Shown: piece by piece, positions 17,234-25,245 of the stretch
Layout of the letters: each line of letters starts with the position of its first letter
Numbering within the stretch: position 1 is the first letter of the stretch
Origin: Schlesneria paludicola DSM 18645
GTDB lineage: Bacteria; Planctomycetota; Planctomycetia; Planctomycetales; Planctomycetaceae
Direction: 5' to 3'
Length of the DNA stretch: 64,000 bases
Assembly: GCF_000255655.1 (NCBI RefSeq)
Contig: NZ_JH636435.1
Location: forward strand, 1,831,232 to 1,895,231
Position numbers and translations under genes: made by a program
Notes under the pieces: generated by a model
What the model was told of the DNA's origin: nothing
Seen by the model: only the letters and a program-made list of their open reading frames with translations
Database searches by the model: none

Positions 17234-17743
17234 ATGTCTCGTCAAGAAAATGATATGCCAGGCCTGATCGTCGGGCTCTTCTCGGCAACGAAAGCCGCAA
17301 CTTGCGTCCCAACGTCGATTCGAGGACTGGCATCGCGAAGCCTATGGCTGGTCTGTTCCCTCACGGTCAGCTTGTCAACAATTGGATGCGGTGGCGATCT
17401 AAAGGTCGCACCCGTTTCGGGAACCGTCACACTCGACGGCTCCCCGCTTGAAAGAGCATCAGTACTCTTTGAACCAGAGACTGGACGCCCCTCATTTGGC
17501 GTGACCGATGTCCAGGGTCGATACACGCTCAACTACTCGATGAATGAACGAGGTGCCGAGGTCGGCCCCTGCACGGTGAAAATATCGACCGCCGTGCAAT
17601 CCGAAGAAGACGAAGGCAAAGCCCCCAAAAAGGGTCAAAACTATGGGAACAAAGTCCCCTCGCGATACGCCAAAGATCCGGTCAAAGTCACGGTCGCACC
17701 GAAGACCAATACGATCAATATCGCGCTAACGACTCAGCCCTGA
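17234..17743 (+). CDS. Small lipoprotein with carboxypeptidase-regulatory-like domain
   Basis: 169 residues. A long N-region is followed by a hydrophobic helix and lipobox (STIGC, near residue 52), then a transthyretin-like beta-sandwich: 'VAPVSGTVTLDGSPLERASVLFEPE...SFGVTDVQGRYTLNY...GAEVGPCTVKIST'. It ends with KVTVAPKTNTINIAL, typical of these DUF1559-partner lipoproteins. ATG 17234 follows GGAAAGG. A shorter start at Met8 is possible. Probably co-transcribed with the preceding DUF1559 gene. Confidence 0.85.
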   Translation: MSRQENDMPGLIVGLFSATKAATCVPTSIRGLASRSLWLVCSLTVSLSTIGCGGDLKVAPVSGTVTLDGSPLERASVLFEPETGRPSFGVTDVQGRYTLNYSMNERGAEVGPCTVKISTAVQSEEDEGKAPKKGQNYGNKVPSRYAKDPVKVTVAPKTNTINIALTTQP

Positions 17744-17924
17744 CACCCCGAAACGTGCATCCCGTTGTGACATCGTCAGGACGCTGTGCATCAATCAAAA
17801 TGAGATTGCTGCACAACGTTGCATCCAGTCCATGCGTCTTGAACATTGAACCGGAATGCTGGCAGAAGAAAGTCACACAAGCATTCATGGGCCTCTGAAT
17901 ACACAACTTCCATGGAGCCATTTT

Positions 17925-19334
17925 ATGAATCGGCCACTGCGATTCCTTGGTCTTTTTCTTTTGATGTCCTCAGCCCTGAACGCTGCTGAGCCAAAAAAAC
18001 CGAACGTCCTGTTTATCGCTGTCGACGACCTGAATGACTGGGTCGGCTTTCTAGACGGGAATCGACAAACCATCACTCCTAACCTCGACCGACTCGCCGC
18101 ACGCGGGGTGAAGTTCAATCGGGCGTACTGCGCCGCACCGCTCTGTAATCCCTCTCGGGCCGCACTCATGACGGGAGTACGCCCATTTACGAGTGGCGTC
18201 TATACGAACGGCAACGATTGGCGGCCTGTGATCTCAGAGGATCTGCCACTAACGACGACGTTTCGCAAGGCGGGATATCATGTCGCGGGTGCGGGAAAGA
18301 TCTATCACGAAGCGTTCGCCCGTAGGTCGGAATGGGACGAATACCTCCCCAGCCCCGGAAAAGATCCCGAGCCCACGGGCGATACCGGGGTGGGCGGCAT
18401 CAAGTTCGCGCCACTCGACTGCAAGGACGAAGACCTGCGCGAGTGGAAGGTCGTGAACTTTGGCATCGAACAGTTGCAAAAGAAGCATGACAAATCGCTC
18501 TTCCTCGCTGTCGGCCTGTTCAAGCCGCACATGCCCTGGAACGTGCCACGCAAATATTATGACCTGCATCCGTTGGACAAAATTGTGCTTCCAGAAGCAC
18601 CACCGGAAGATCTATCCGATGTTCCTCCTGCTGGCATTAAAATGGCCAATCCCAACGGTGATCATAAGGCCATCCTCGAATCCGGTCGCTGGAAAGAAGC
18701 GGTGCAGGCCTATCTCGCGGCGATCTCGTTCACAGACGGACAGATCGGCCGGTTGCTGGATGCGCTCGACGAAAGTCCCGAACGCGATAACACGATCATC
18801 GTCCTGTGGGGCGATCACGGTTGGCACCTTGGCGAAAAGCAGCATTGGCGAAAGTTCACCCTGTGGGAAGAAGCGACGCGTGCCCCTTTGATCTGGGTTG
18901 CACCCGGAGTGACCAAGGTGGGAACCGCCAGCGATCGCACCGTCGACTTTATGTCGATCTATCCGACACTCACCGATCTGGCCGGAATCCCGACGCCGGA
19001 GCATGTCGAAGGCCAGAGCATCCGAGCGTTGCTGGCCAATCCGCAAGCGGAATGGTCACAACACGCGGTCACCACGTTCGGGCTGAATAATCACGCGGTT
19101 CGCACGGAAGGGTGGCGATACATTCGCTACGCCAACGGCGACGAAGAACTCTACGACGAGACGGCCGATCCAAAAGAGTGGACGAATCTCGCGAGTCGCA
19201 CGGAATACGCGGAGAAGAAAGCGAAGCTCGCGGCGCTTCTGCCAACCAACAACGCGCCGGAAGTCGCGAAACAAACGGCAGCGCGTGGAAACCGCAAGCA
19301 ACGCGAGGGCAAAACGGTTCTCGGAGCGAAGTAA
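17925..19334 (+). CDS. Secreted sulfatase, iduronate-2-sulfatase-like
   Basis: 469 residues with signal peptide (LRFLGLFLLMSSALNA-AEPKKPNVLF). The active-site signature CNPSRAALMTG contains Cys74, which a formylglycine-generating enzyme would oxidise. Metal ligands are visible in FIAVDDLNDW (first Asp pair) and in LWGDHGWHLGEKQHWRKFTLWEEATRAPLIW, the segment characteristic of iduronate-2-sulfatase-like members. It hydrolyses sulfate esters, probably on polysaccharides; substrate unknown. ATG 17925 with GGAG upstream was chosen because it starts the signal peptide. It ends at a strong terminator. Confidence 0.93.
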   Translation: MNRPLRFLGLFLLMSSALNAAEPKKPNVLFIAVDDLNDWVGFLDGNRQTITPNLDRLAARGVKFNRAYCAAPLCNPSRAALMTGVRPFTSGVYTNGNDWRPVISEDLPLTTTFRKAGYHVAGAGKIYHEAFARRSEWDEYLPSPGKDPEPTGDTGVGGIKFAPLDCKDEDLREWKVVNFGIEQLQKKHDKSLFLAVGLFKPHMPWNVPRKYYDLHPLDKIVLPEAPPEDLSDVPPAGIKMANPNGDHKAILESGRWKEAVQAYLAAISFTDGQIGRLLDALDESPERDNTIIVLWGDHGWHLGEKQHWRKFTLWEEATRAPLIWVAPGVTKVGTASDRTVDFMSIYPTLTDLAGIPTPEHVEGQSIRALLANPQAEWSQHAVTTFGLNNHAVRTEGWRYIRYANGDEELYDETADPKEWTNLASRTEYAEKKAKLAALLPTNNAPEVAKQTAARGNRKQREGKTVLGAK

Positions 19335-19417
19335 GACCGAACAGTCGTTCGTCGCACTGATCTTTCGAAAAACACCAGCGGTTGGGACGCTGCAGGTCGA
19401 CCAGTTCAAAAGACGAA

Positions 19418-19462
19418 ACAACCGGCCGAAGCATGACGATGCTTCGGCCGGTTGTGTTTTTA
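19418..19462 (+). terminator. Rho-independent terminator after the sulfatase gene
   Basis: Perfect 17-bp GC-rich stem (19418-19434 with 19439-19455), GACG tetraloop, then GTTTTTA. It lies about 85 nt past the sulfatase stop and just before the convergent isomerase stop; the complementary strand lacks a comparable T-run. Confidence 0.92.
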
Positions 19463-19472
19463 CAATACTGAT

Positions 19473-21074
19473 TTATCCCAGCTTGACGTCGCCGCACAAG
19501 TGCACTTCGAGCCCGAGTTCCGCCAATGCCGCCGCTTTGACGCGGGCCGCACGATGAGCCTGAGTTTCATCCGGTGCATAGACGACTTGAATATGATTCG
19601 ACTGATGCCGCGCCATCATCTGATCGCGCGATACGCCGTCAAAGACCGCGTGCATGATCGGCCAGGCGGGTGTCGTTTCCTTCCAGCGTCGATCGGTTTC
19701 TTCAGCCGGTAGCGACACGACCTTGGCCGTTCCAATATCCGCTTGCAATCGCCCTTCTGCCACAAAAACGCGGCTCCAGACGATATGGCCGGGCTTACTG
19801 ATTCCCTTCAGCGTTCCGCCACCCAGACGGAAATACATCGGCGGCTGACGCTCGCTGCTGGCCCCCTTCCAACCATCGATGAAGTGCGCCGGCGGCGCGG
19901 CACCGCTGATCAACAGAACCCACACATAGTCATCACCATAGGTCTGTCCCCAGCGCAAGTCGTGTAGCGTGTTTTCGGGGGAAAATCCCAGCTTACGCCA
20001 TAGGCGATAGGTCACCAAACCGTCGATCCCGGCACATTCGTCGACTTCGTTGAAGTGCGGCAGGGCTTCGCCGTCGAACAGCACGCGGGTCCCATCCGCT
20101 GACTTGACCGGTGGACGATCGACGTTGTTCAACATCCCTTCAACCAGATCGCTGGCAGGAGCCAGATCCTTCAGGCCTTGCTGATACTGGATTCCAATCG
20201 AATCACAACCGAAATCATCGGCGATTCGAAGCGCCGCAATGTACATTTTGCACTGCAACAGAACCTGGCTTTCGGTCAGTTCCGTTGCTTCATCCTGACC
20301 CAACTTCAGTCGAATTCCGCGTGCGACAATCCAGTCATAGACCGCCTTCGCATCCGCGTCCGAAACTTCGCGCATCGCGGCAAATAGCGTCGACTGAGAC
20401 AACCGCTCCTTGAAGCAGCCTGTCGCGTGCAGCAGATCGTCCGGAATGATCGCATTGAACATTCCCATGCAGCCTTCGTCGAAGACCCCCAGAATTGCCT
20501 TCTTGCGTCGGAAGTCGCGGGCGAATTCACGACCGAGCTTTTCGTCGGCGGAAGGCAGCTTCAGACGCGTCAAATCACGAACGTGCGAGGTGTCGTGCGT
20601 CACCCGTCCCGTCGTCAACCATTCGTGCAAGCCGGCCTTAAAAAAGCTATCGGTGAAGTCTTTACTCCACAACGATGAATACTGCACACCCTGCTTGGTC
20701 AGCGACGCATTGAGGTTCAGCAATCCGACCAGTCCCGGCCATTGGCCGCTCCAGTTCGCCAGTGTCAGGATCGGTCCCCGATGTGTCGACAGCCCCGCCA
20801 GGACGTGATGTGAGTACTGCCAGACCGCTTCAGCAACGATCAGCGGTGCATCTGCGGGAATCTCGCGAAAGACTTCGATCCCTTTTCGCTGGGAATCAAT
20901 GAAGCCATGCTTCTGACGGGCATCATACGGATGGGCGCGCTTCACTGCGTAGCCTTCCGCCGCCAACGCCTTTTCAATCGATTCTTCCATCGCCGATTGA
21001 GCGGGCCAGCAGACCTGGTTGGCGGACAGTCGCAAGTCACCGCTGGCGACAAGATAGATTGTTTTTGCATTCAT
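19473..21074 (-). CDS. L-fucose/L-arabinose-isomerase-family protein
   Basis: 533 residues. Overall pattern fits the fucose/arabinose isomerase family: 'VASGDLRLSANQVCWPAQ' N-terminus, 'WQYSHHVLAG', 'ILTLANWSGQWPGLVGLLNLNASL', 'DEGCMGMFNAIIPDDLLHATGCFKERLSQSTLFAAM', with candidate metal-binding acidic residues in DEGCMGM and in DGEALPHFNEVDECAGIDGL. It would interconvert an aldose and ketose in the cytoplasm. It starts 3 nt after the stop of the ribulokinase-like gene, so the two form a catabolic operon. Sugar specificity cannot be read. Confidence 0.82.
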   Translation of the reverse strand: MNAKTIYLVASGDLRLSANQVCWPAQSAMEESIEKALAAEGYAVKRAHPYDARQKHGFIDSQRKGIEVFREIPADAPLIVAEAVWQYSHHVLAGLSTHRGPILTLANWSGQWPGLVGLLNLNASLTKQGVQYSSLWSKDFTDSFFKAGLHEWLTTGRVTHDTSHVRDLTRLKLPSADEKLGREFARDFRRKKAILGVFDEGCMGMFNAIIPDDLLHATGCFKERLSQSTLFAAMREVSDADAKAVYDWIVARGIRLKLGQDEATELTESQVLLQCKMYIAALRIADDFGCDSIGIQYQQGLKDLAPASDLVEGMLNNVDRPPVKSADGTRVLFDGEALPHFNEVDECAGIDGLVTYRLWRKLGFSPENTLHDLRWGQTYGDDYVWVLLISGAAPPAHFIDGWKGASSERQPPMYFRLGGGTLKGISKPGHIVWSRVFVAEGRLQADIGTAKVVSLPAEETDRRWKETTPAWPIMHAVFDGVSRDQMMARHQSNHIQVVYAPDETQAHRAARVKAAALAELGLEVHLCGDVKLG

Positions 21075-21077
21075 GAT

Positions 21078-22658
21078 TTAAGAGAACTTTTTCGTGAGGG
21101 CCAGGTATTCAGCATAGACTTGCTCGCAAGCGCGAGCGGCCTCGGGCTGAGGGGAAACAGTGCGTGACGACAACGACTGTGTCATCGTCTTAATTGCGGA
21201 ATTTGCATCAGGGAAGGCCCCCGCAGCAAGGGCACCTAGAATGGCGGCCCCCAGGGCAGGCCCTTGTTCGGTATCCGGAACGATGATCGTTTCGTTCAAT
21301 ACGTCGGCGCAAATCTGAAGGAACAAGGGACTGTGATGCGGCAACCCACCCGTCGCGACGAACTGGCGGACGGGCACCCCGCCATCGCGCAAGGTCTGAA
21401 CAATCCACCGCAAACCGCAAGCACTCGCCTCGAGGACCGCTCGGAACAAGTGTGCCGGCCCGTGATTCATCGTCAGGCCCGTAAATGCCCCCGTCAACGA
21501 ACCATCCATCAGTGGGGTGCGGCAACCATTAAACCAATCGACGCAGCGAACACCGTCGGCACCCGGTGGCAGCGCTGCCGCCTGTTTTGAGAGAACGGTG
21601 AAATCGGGTGAACCAAGCAACCGGCGAACCCACTCAAAGGCATCACCGACCGCCGCCTGCCCCGTTTCATAGCCGTAGAAGCCTGGCAGAATTCCGTCTT
21701 TCACGATCCCCGCGATTCCAGGAACATTCTTCCCCACGCGGGAATTGAGCATGTGACAACTGCTCGTTCCCATCACCATGACGAGAGTATCAGGATCGCA
21801 GGCACCGGCACCCGGCACCCCCGCATGCGCATCAATAATTGCGGCGCTGACCGGAATTCCCGCAGGTAGCCCCAATCGATCCGCCATCAGCGAGGTGAGG
21901 CGTCCTGCTCGTTCACCCGGTGCCAGAAACCGGCCCGGCATTTTCTCGGCAACGACATTTTCCAGCTTGGGATTCAACGCCTTCAAATAATCTTTCGACG
22001 GAAATCCCTCTTCGCGACTCCACATCCCTTTGTAGCCCGCCTGGCAGGTCGAACGCGGTAGTTGAGCAGCATCCCCGCCGACCAACTGCCACACAAACCA
22101 GTCACCAGCTTCCAGCCAGACCTGCGTCGCGTCATAAACCGCCGGGGCGCATTCGAGTGTTTCGAGCATCTTCGGAAAGAACCATTCCAGGCCGATGATC
22201 CCTCCATATCGGTCCATCCACGGTTCGTTCCGTTCCCGGGCCAATTGGTTAATTCGTGCGGTCTGGCTGATGGCCCCATGGTGCTTCCACAGTTTGGGCC
22301 ATGCATATTTCTCACTCCGCCATTTTTCAGTCAACCCCAGCGGAGTGCCATCCGCCAAGGCGGGAAGCATGGTGCAACTGGTGAAATCAACACCAATCCC
22401 CACGATGCCGGAAGCAGACAATTTCGAGCTATCCAACGCTTTTCGGACGGCATCGGCTGTGGAATCGATCCAGTCTTGTGGATTCTGCAGCGCGAAATCG
22501 GGCGGCAGCTTTTCGCCCGTGCCCGGCAATGTCTCGGTAATCTGGCCATGCCGATACTTGGCGACAGCCACACCTCGCTCGCGCCCCTTAAGGTCGACAA
22601 GTAATGCCCGCACGCTTTCCGTGCCAAAATCAAGACCGAGACTGAGTGAATCGTTCAT
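21078..22658 (-). CDS. araB: FGGY-family carbohydrate kinase, ribulokinase-like
   Basis: 526 residues. N-terminal LGLDFGTESVRALLVDLKG is the ribulokinase form of the FGGY phosphate-1 motif; GIGVDFTSCTMLPALADGTPL is a segment characteristic of AraB-type kinases. AAIIDAHAGVPGAG and VMGTSSCHMLNS follow, and the adenosine motif GGLPHHSPLFLQICADVLNE with GPALGAAILGALAAG closes the C-terminal domain. Phosphorylates a ketopentose or similar. No epimerase (AraD) or transport gene is adjacent, so the araB symbol reflects family only. Confidence 0.85.
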   Translation of the reverse strand: MNDSLSLGLDFGTESVRALLVDLKGRERGVAVAKYRHGQITETLPGTGEKLPPDFALQNPQDWIDSTADAVRKALDSSKLSASGIVGIGVDFTSCTMLPALADGTPLGLTEKWRSEKYAWPKLWKHHGAISQTARINQLARERNEPWMDRYGGIIGLEWFFPKMLETLECAPAVYDATQVWLEAGDWFVWQLVGGDAAQLPRSTCQAGYKGMWSREEGFPSKDYLKALNPKLENVVAEKMPGRFLAPGERAGRLTSLMADRLGLPAGIPVSAAIIDAHAGVPGAGACDPDTLVMVMGTSSCHMLNSRVGKNVPGIAGIVKDGILPGFYGYETGQAAVGDAFEWVRRLLGSPDFTVLSKQAAALPPGADGVRCVDWFNGCRTPLMDGSLTGAFTGLTMNHGPAHLFRAVLEASACGLRWIVQTLRDGGVPVRQFVATGGLPHHSPLFLQICADVLNETIIVPDTEQGPALGAAILGALAAGAFPDANSAIKTMTQSLSSRTVSPQPEAARACEQVYAEYLALTKKFS

Positions 22659-23364
22659 CGTGAATTGTCCGTCGTGCTACATCGTCGATCTTGCGATCGA
22701 CGGGGATCGATAATCTGGGATTCTGCAAAATGACAGCCGATCGAAATGACGAGGAGGACGTCGCAACGAGCGGATCATGCCATCACGTCGGCACCATCAT
22801 GGTGTCGTTCTCGTCGAATTCAATGGGCGGCTCAACCGACTTACTGTTGGTGTGTGTGTGTGTGTGTGTCTTCGGTCCGTGCCCGACGAATGTCGAGCCA
22901 CATCTCATGGCACAGCCATCCTTAACTGACAGGTTCGTGCGCATCGTCCGCAAGCTCGTTGGTTTGCTCGCGGCGAGTTCATCAACGTGTCAATTCAGGT
23001 TTGACGCACCATTCAAGACGCGAAATGCATCAAACCACAAGACCGGCAGACTTTACGGATTGCCGCAGCTTTTTTCCACTATCTCCGTGAACTCGATGGT
23101 CACTGCTCTTTGGGAGCGTGATCGGCCACAACAGGATCGGTCGCAACAGTCATCGACTTGAGCGTCGTCGCAGCTTCGACAGCGGTCGCTACGAGGCCCG
23201 ATCCGAGCACGGTGAACCGGTGAATTTCCCGACAGAGACAGATTCCATTACGATATCCTGAGACTCGTCGATTCGGCTGTCATCGCAACTCAATCACTCC
23301 AACCGCAACCCACAATTGACTCACCGCCACAGCCCTCGGTCGCTTCCAGTAACCGAACAACGCA
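22659..23364. other. Long gene-free intergenic region
   Basis: About 700 bp between divergent genes, containing a (GT)10 tract. A plus-strand open frame (22691-23161) passes through the dinucleotide tract as a Val-Cys run and has no family character; I reject it as a gene. The promoter of the kinase/isomerase operon (leftward) and of ygfZ (rightward) must lie here. Confidence 0.55.
22850..22869. repeat. (GT)10 dinucleotide tract
   Basis: Twenty consecutive bases of alternating G and T, about 190 nt upstream of the kinase start. Such a tract is prone to slippage and can adopt left-handed DNA. Confidence 0.95.
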
Positions 23365-24399
23365 ATGGCATTGAAATCCACACGAAAGACGTCCACCTTG
23401 TCGGAATCAAATCTCACACCAATCCAGGAAATCGCGACCGCCATCCAAGCGTTACGGACTCATGTCGCGGTGTTCGATGTCAGTCATCGCACTCAAATCG
23501 AAATCACGGGTACCGACCGCACTCGTTTCCTGCATGGACTCGTATCCAACGACATCAAGCGTCTGAAAGCAGGGGAGGGATGCGAGACGTTTATCACCGA
23601 CCTGAAAGGCAAAGTCGTTGCGCACGTCTTCGTTTTTTGTGGTGAGAAATCGCTATGGCTGGACGGTTCACCGGGCCAGGACGAAGCCATCCTGCGTCAC
23701 CTGGGAAAGTACCTGCTGATTGACGATGTTCAGCTGCATCCTCGAACGGCCGAGCGAAGCGAACTACTCGTGACGGGTGCGATTGCGTCCCAGTTGTTAC
23801 AGCTTGACGATGCTCTGCCACTCGTTGGCCATGTTTCTCGCGAAACCGACGGGCACCCGTTCGACATCCGCCGTGTCGATCTCCTGGATGCTCCTGGTTA
23901 TTTGATCTCCGTGCCGAAATCACGACGGGACACCGTGTTGTTGGGCCTTCGTACGGTGGGCGTGGTCGAAGGATCGGCAGCCGCGTTCGAGGCACTACGA
24001 ATCGCTGCGGGCTCGCCTGCATTTGGTATCGATATCACCAATGACAATCTGGCGCAGGAAGTGGCGCGAACCAAACAATGTGTCTCGTTTGATAAAGGAT
24101 GCTATCTCGGCCAAGAGACGATCGCGCGGATTGATGCCTTGGGGCATACCAATCGCGAGCTTCGACGCATGCGGTTCGACACAAGTGACGTTCCCGCCAG
24201 CGGAACTGTTGTTTTCGATGCCTCGGGTGAAACGGAGGTCGGCGTCATCACCTCGGCGGCAATCAACCCCGATCACGTGGCGGCAAACTCGACGCCATCC
24301 GTCGTGGCACTTGGAATTCTGAAGCGATCCGCGCTGCCTTCCGATACACCCGTCCAACTCGATCCACGAATCGCCCAGTGCCAGGGGTGTGTTATTTAA
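23365..24399 (+). CDS. ygfZ: YgfZ/GcvT-family folate-binding protein
   Basis: 344 residues. The family supports repair or assembly of certain Fe-S enzymes in a folate-dependent manner. Seen: 'FDVSHRTQIEITGTDRTRFLHGLVSNDIKRL' (GcvT-like N-terminal fold) and the YgfZ hallmark K-G-C-Y-x-G-Q-E in FDKGCYLGQETIARI near residue 245, including the essential cysteine. The C-terminal barrel (GTVVFDASGETEVGVITSA ... VALGILKR) is present. It is likely monocistronic, 138 nt ahead of the sigma factor gene. Confidence 0.93.
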   Translation: MALKSTRKTSTLSESNLTPIQEIATAIQALRTHVAVFDVSHRTQIEITGTDRTRFLHGLVSNDIKRLKAGEGCETFITDLKGKVVAHVFVFCGEKSLWLDGSPGQDEAILRHLGKYLLIDDVQLHPRTAERSELLVTGAIASQLLQLDDALPLVGHVSRETDGHPFDIRRVDLLDAPGYLISVPKSRRDTVLLGLRTVGVVEGSAAAFEALRIAAGSPAFGIDITNDNLAQEVARTKQCVSFDKGCYLGQETIARIDALGHTNRELRRMRFDTSDVPASGTVVFDASGETEVGVITSAAINPDHVAANSTPSVVALGILKRSALPSDTPVQLDPRIAQCQGCVI

Positions 24400-24537
24400 C
24401 CGCCTTTTGATCAGTCAGGTCTTGCGAGACGGTTTGAGACCGCCAACAATAGACACCATGTCAATTGTTATTGCACGCCGTCCACCGATGTCGTATGAAC
24501 TTCGCAAACGTTCAATTCAGGGCGTGTGGAAAGTTTT

Positions 24538-25134
24538 ATGAAGGATGTGACGCGCGTTCTGTCTGCGATCGAACAGGGCGACACCCAGGCCGCCGAAGAG
24601 CTTTTGCCACTGGTCTATCAAGAGCTGCGGCGCATGGCGGCGTCGAAAATGGCACAAGAATGCCCGGATCATACGCTTCAAGCCACAGCTCTGGTCCACG
24701 AGGCCTATTTGCGACTGGTCAACGTGGAACATGCACAGCGGTGGGACTCGCGCGGGCATTTCTTCGCGGCGGCGGCGGAAGCGATGCGACGAATACTGAT
24801 CGAATCCGCACGTCGCAAAGGGGGGCCGAAGCGGGGTGGTGATTGGCGGCGGATCGATCTTGATGCGGGAGCCACACTTTCCAACGAGCCGAACGAAAAC
24901 CTCCTGATGCTAGACGAAGCGCTCACTAAATTTGCCACCGTTTCTCCTGAACGGGCCGAGCTAGTCAAACTGCGGTTTTTTGCGGGAATGACAATCCCGG
25001 AAGCCGCTGCCGCACTCAAAATCTCTCGAGCGACAGCCGAAAGACATTGGACATACGCCCGAGTTTGGCTTTATTGCGAGCTTAGCGAACAGCCCCCTCA
25101 GGAGAATTCCCTCTCGGAAATCACCCCTCAATAA
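24538..25134 (+). CDS. ECF-type RNA polymerase sigma factor
   Basis: 198 residues. Region 2-like segment: 'VTRVLSAIEQGDTQAAEELLPLVYQELRRMAASKMAQECPDHTLQATALVHEAYLRLV ... FFAAAAEAMRRILIESARRKGGPKRGGDW'. Region 4: 'LVKLRFFAGMTIPEAAAALKISRATAERHWTYARVWLYCEL'. This matches the planctomycete-expanded ECF group whose genes neighbour Ser/Thr kinases. ATG 24538 has GGAAAG 4 nt upstream; GTG 24526 is an alternative. No anti-sigma factor gene is adjacent; the kinase 112 nt downstream may play the controlling role. Confidence 0.95.
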   Translation: MKDVTRVLSAIEQGDTQAAEELLPLVYQELRRMAASKMAQECPDHTLQATALVHEAYLRLVNVEHAQRWDSRGHFFAAAAEAMRRILIESARRKGGPKRGGDWRRIDLDAGATLSNEPNENLLMLDEALTKFATVSPERAELVKLRFFAGMTIPEAAAALKISRATAERHWTYARVWLYCELSEQPPQENSLSEITPQ

Positions 25135-25245
25135 TTGTTTCTAAACCTCGATCACGCCACGATTTGGTGTGAACCAGTCGACGCGGGTGGAATTTCATGA
25201 GGGGTTCGCACACGAACTCTCGCATTCTGGAGCGAGGAGCGCTTA

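Noticed and set aside
22691-23161. 156-codon open frame upstream of ygfZ
   Set aside because: Passes through the (GT)10 tract as a Val-Cys run, no ribosome-binding site, no recognisable domain.
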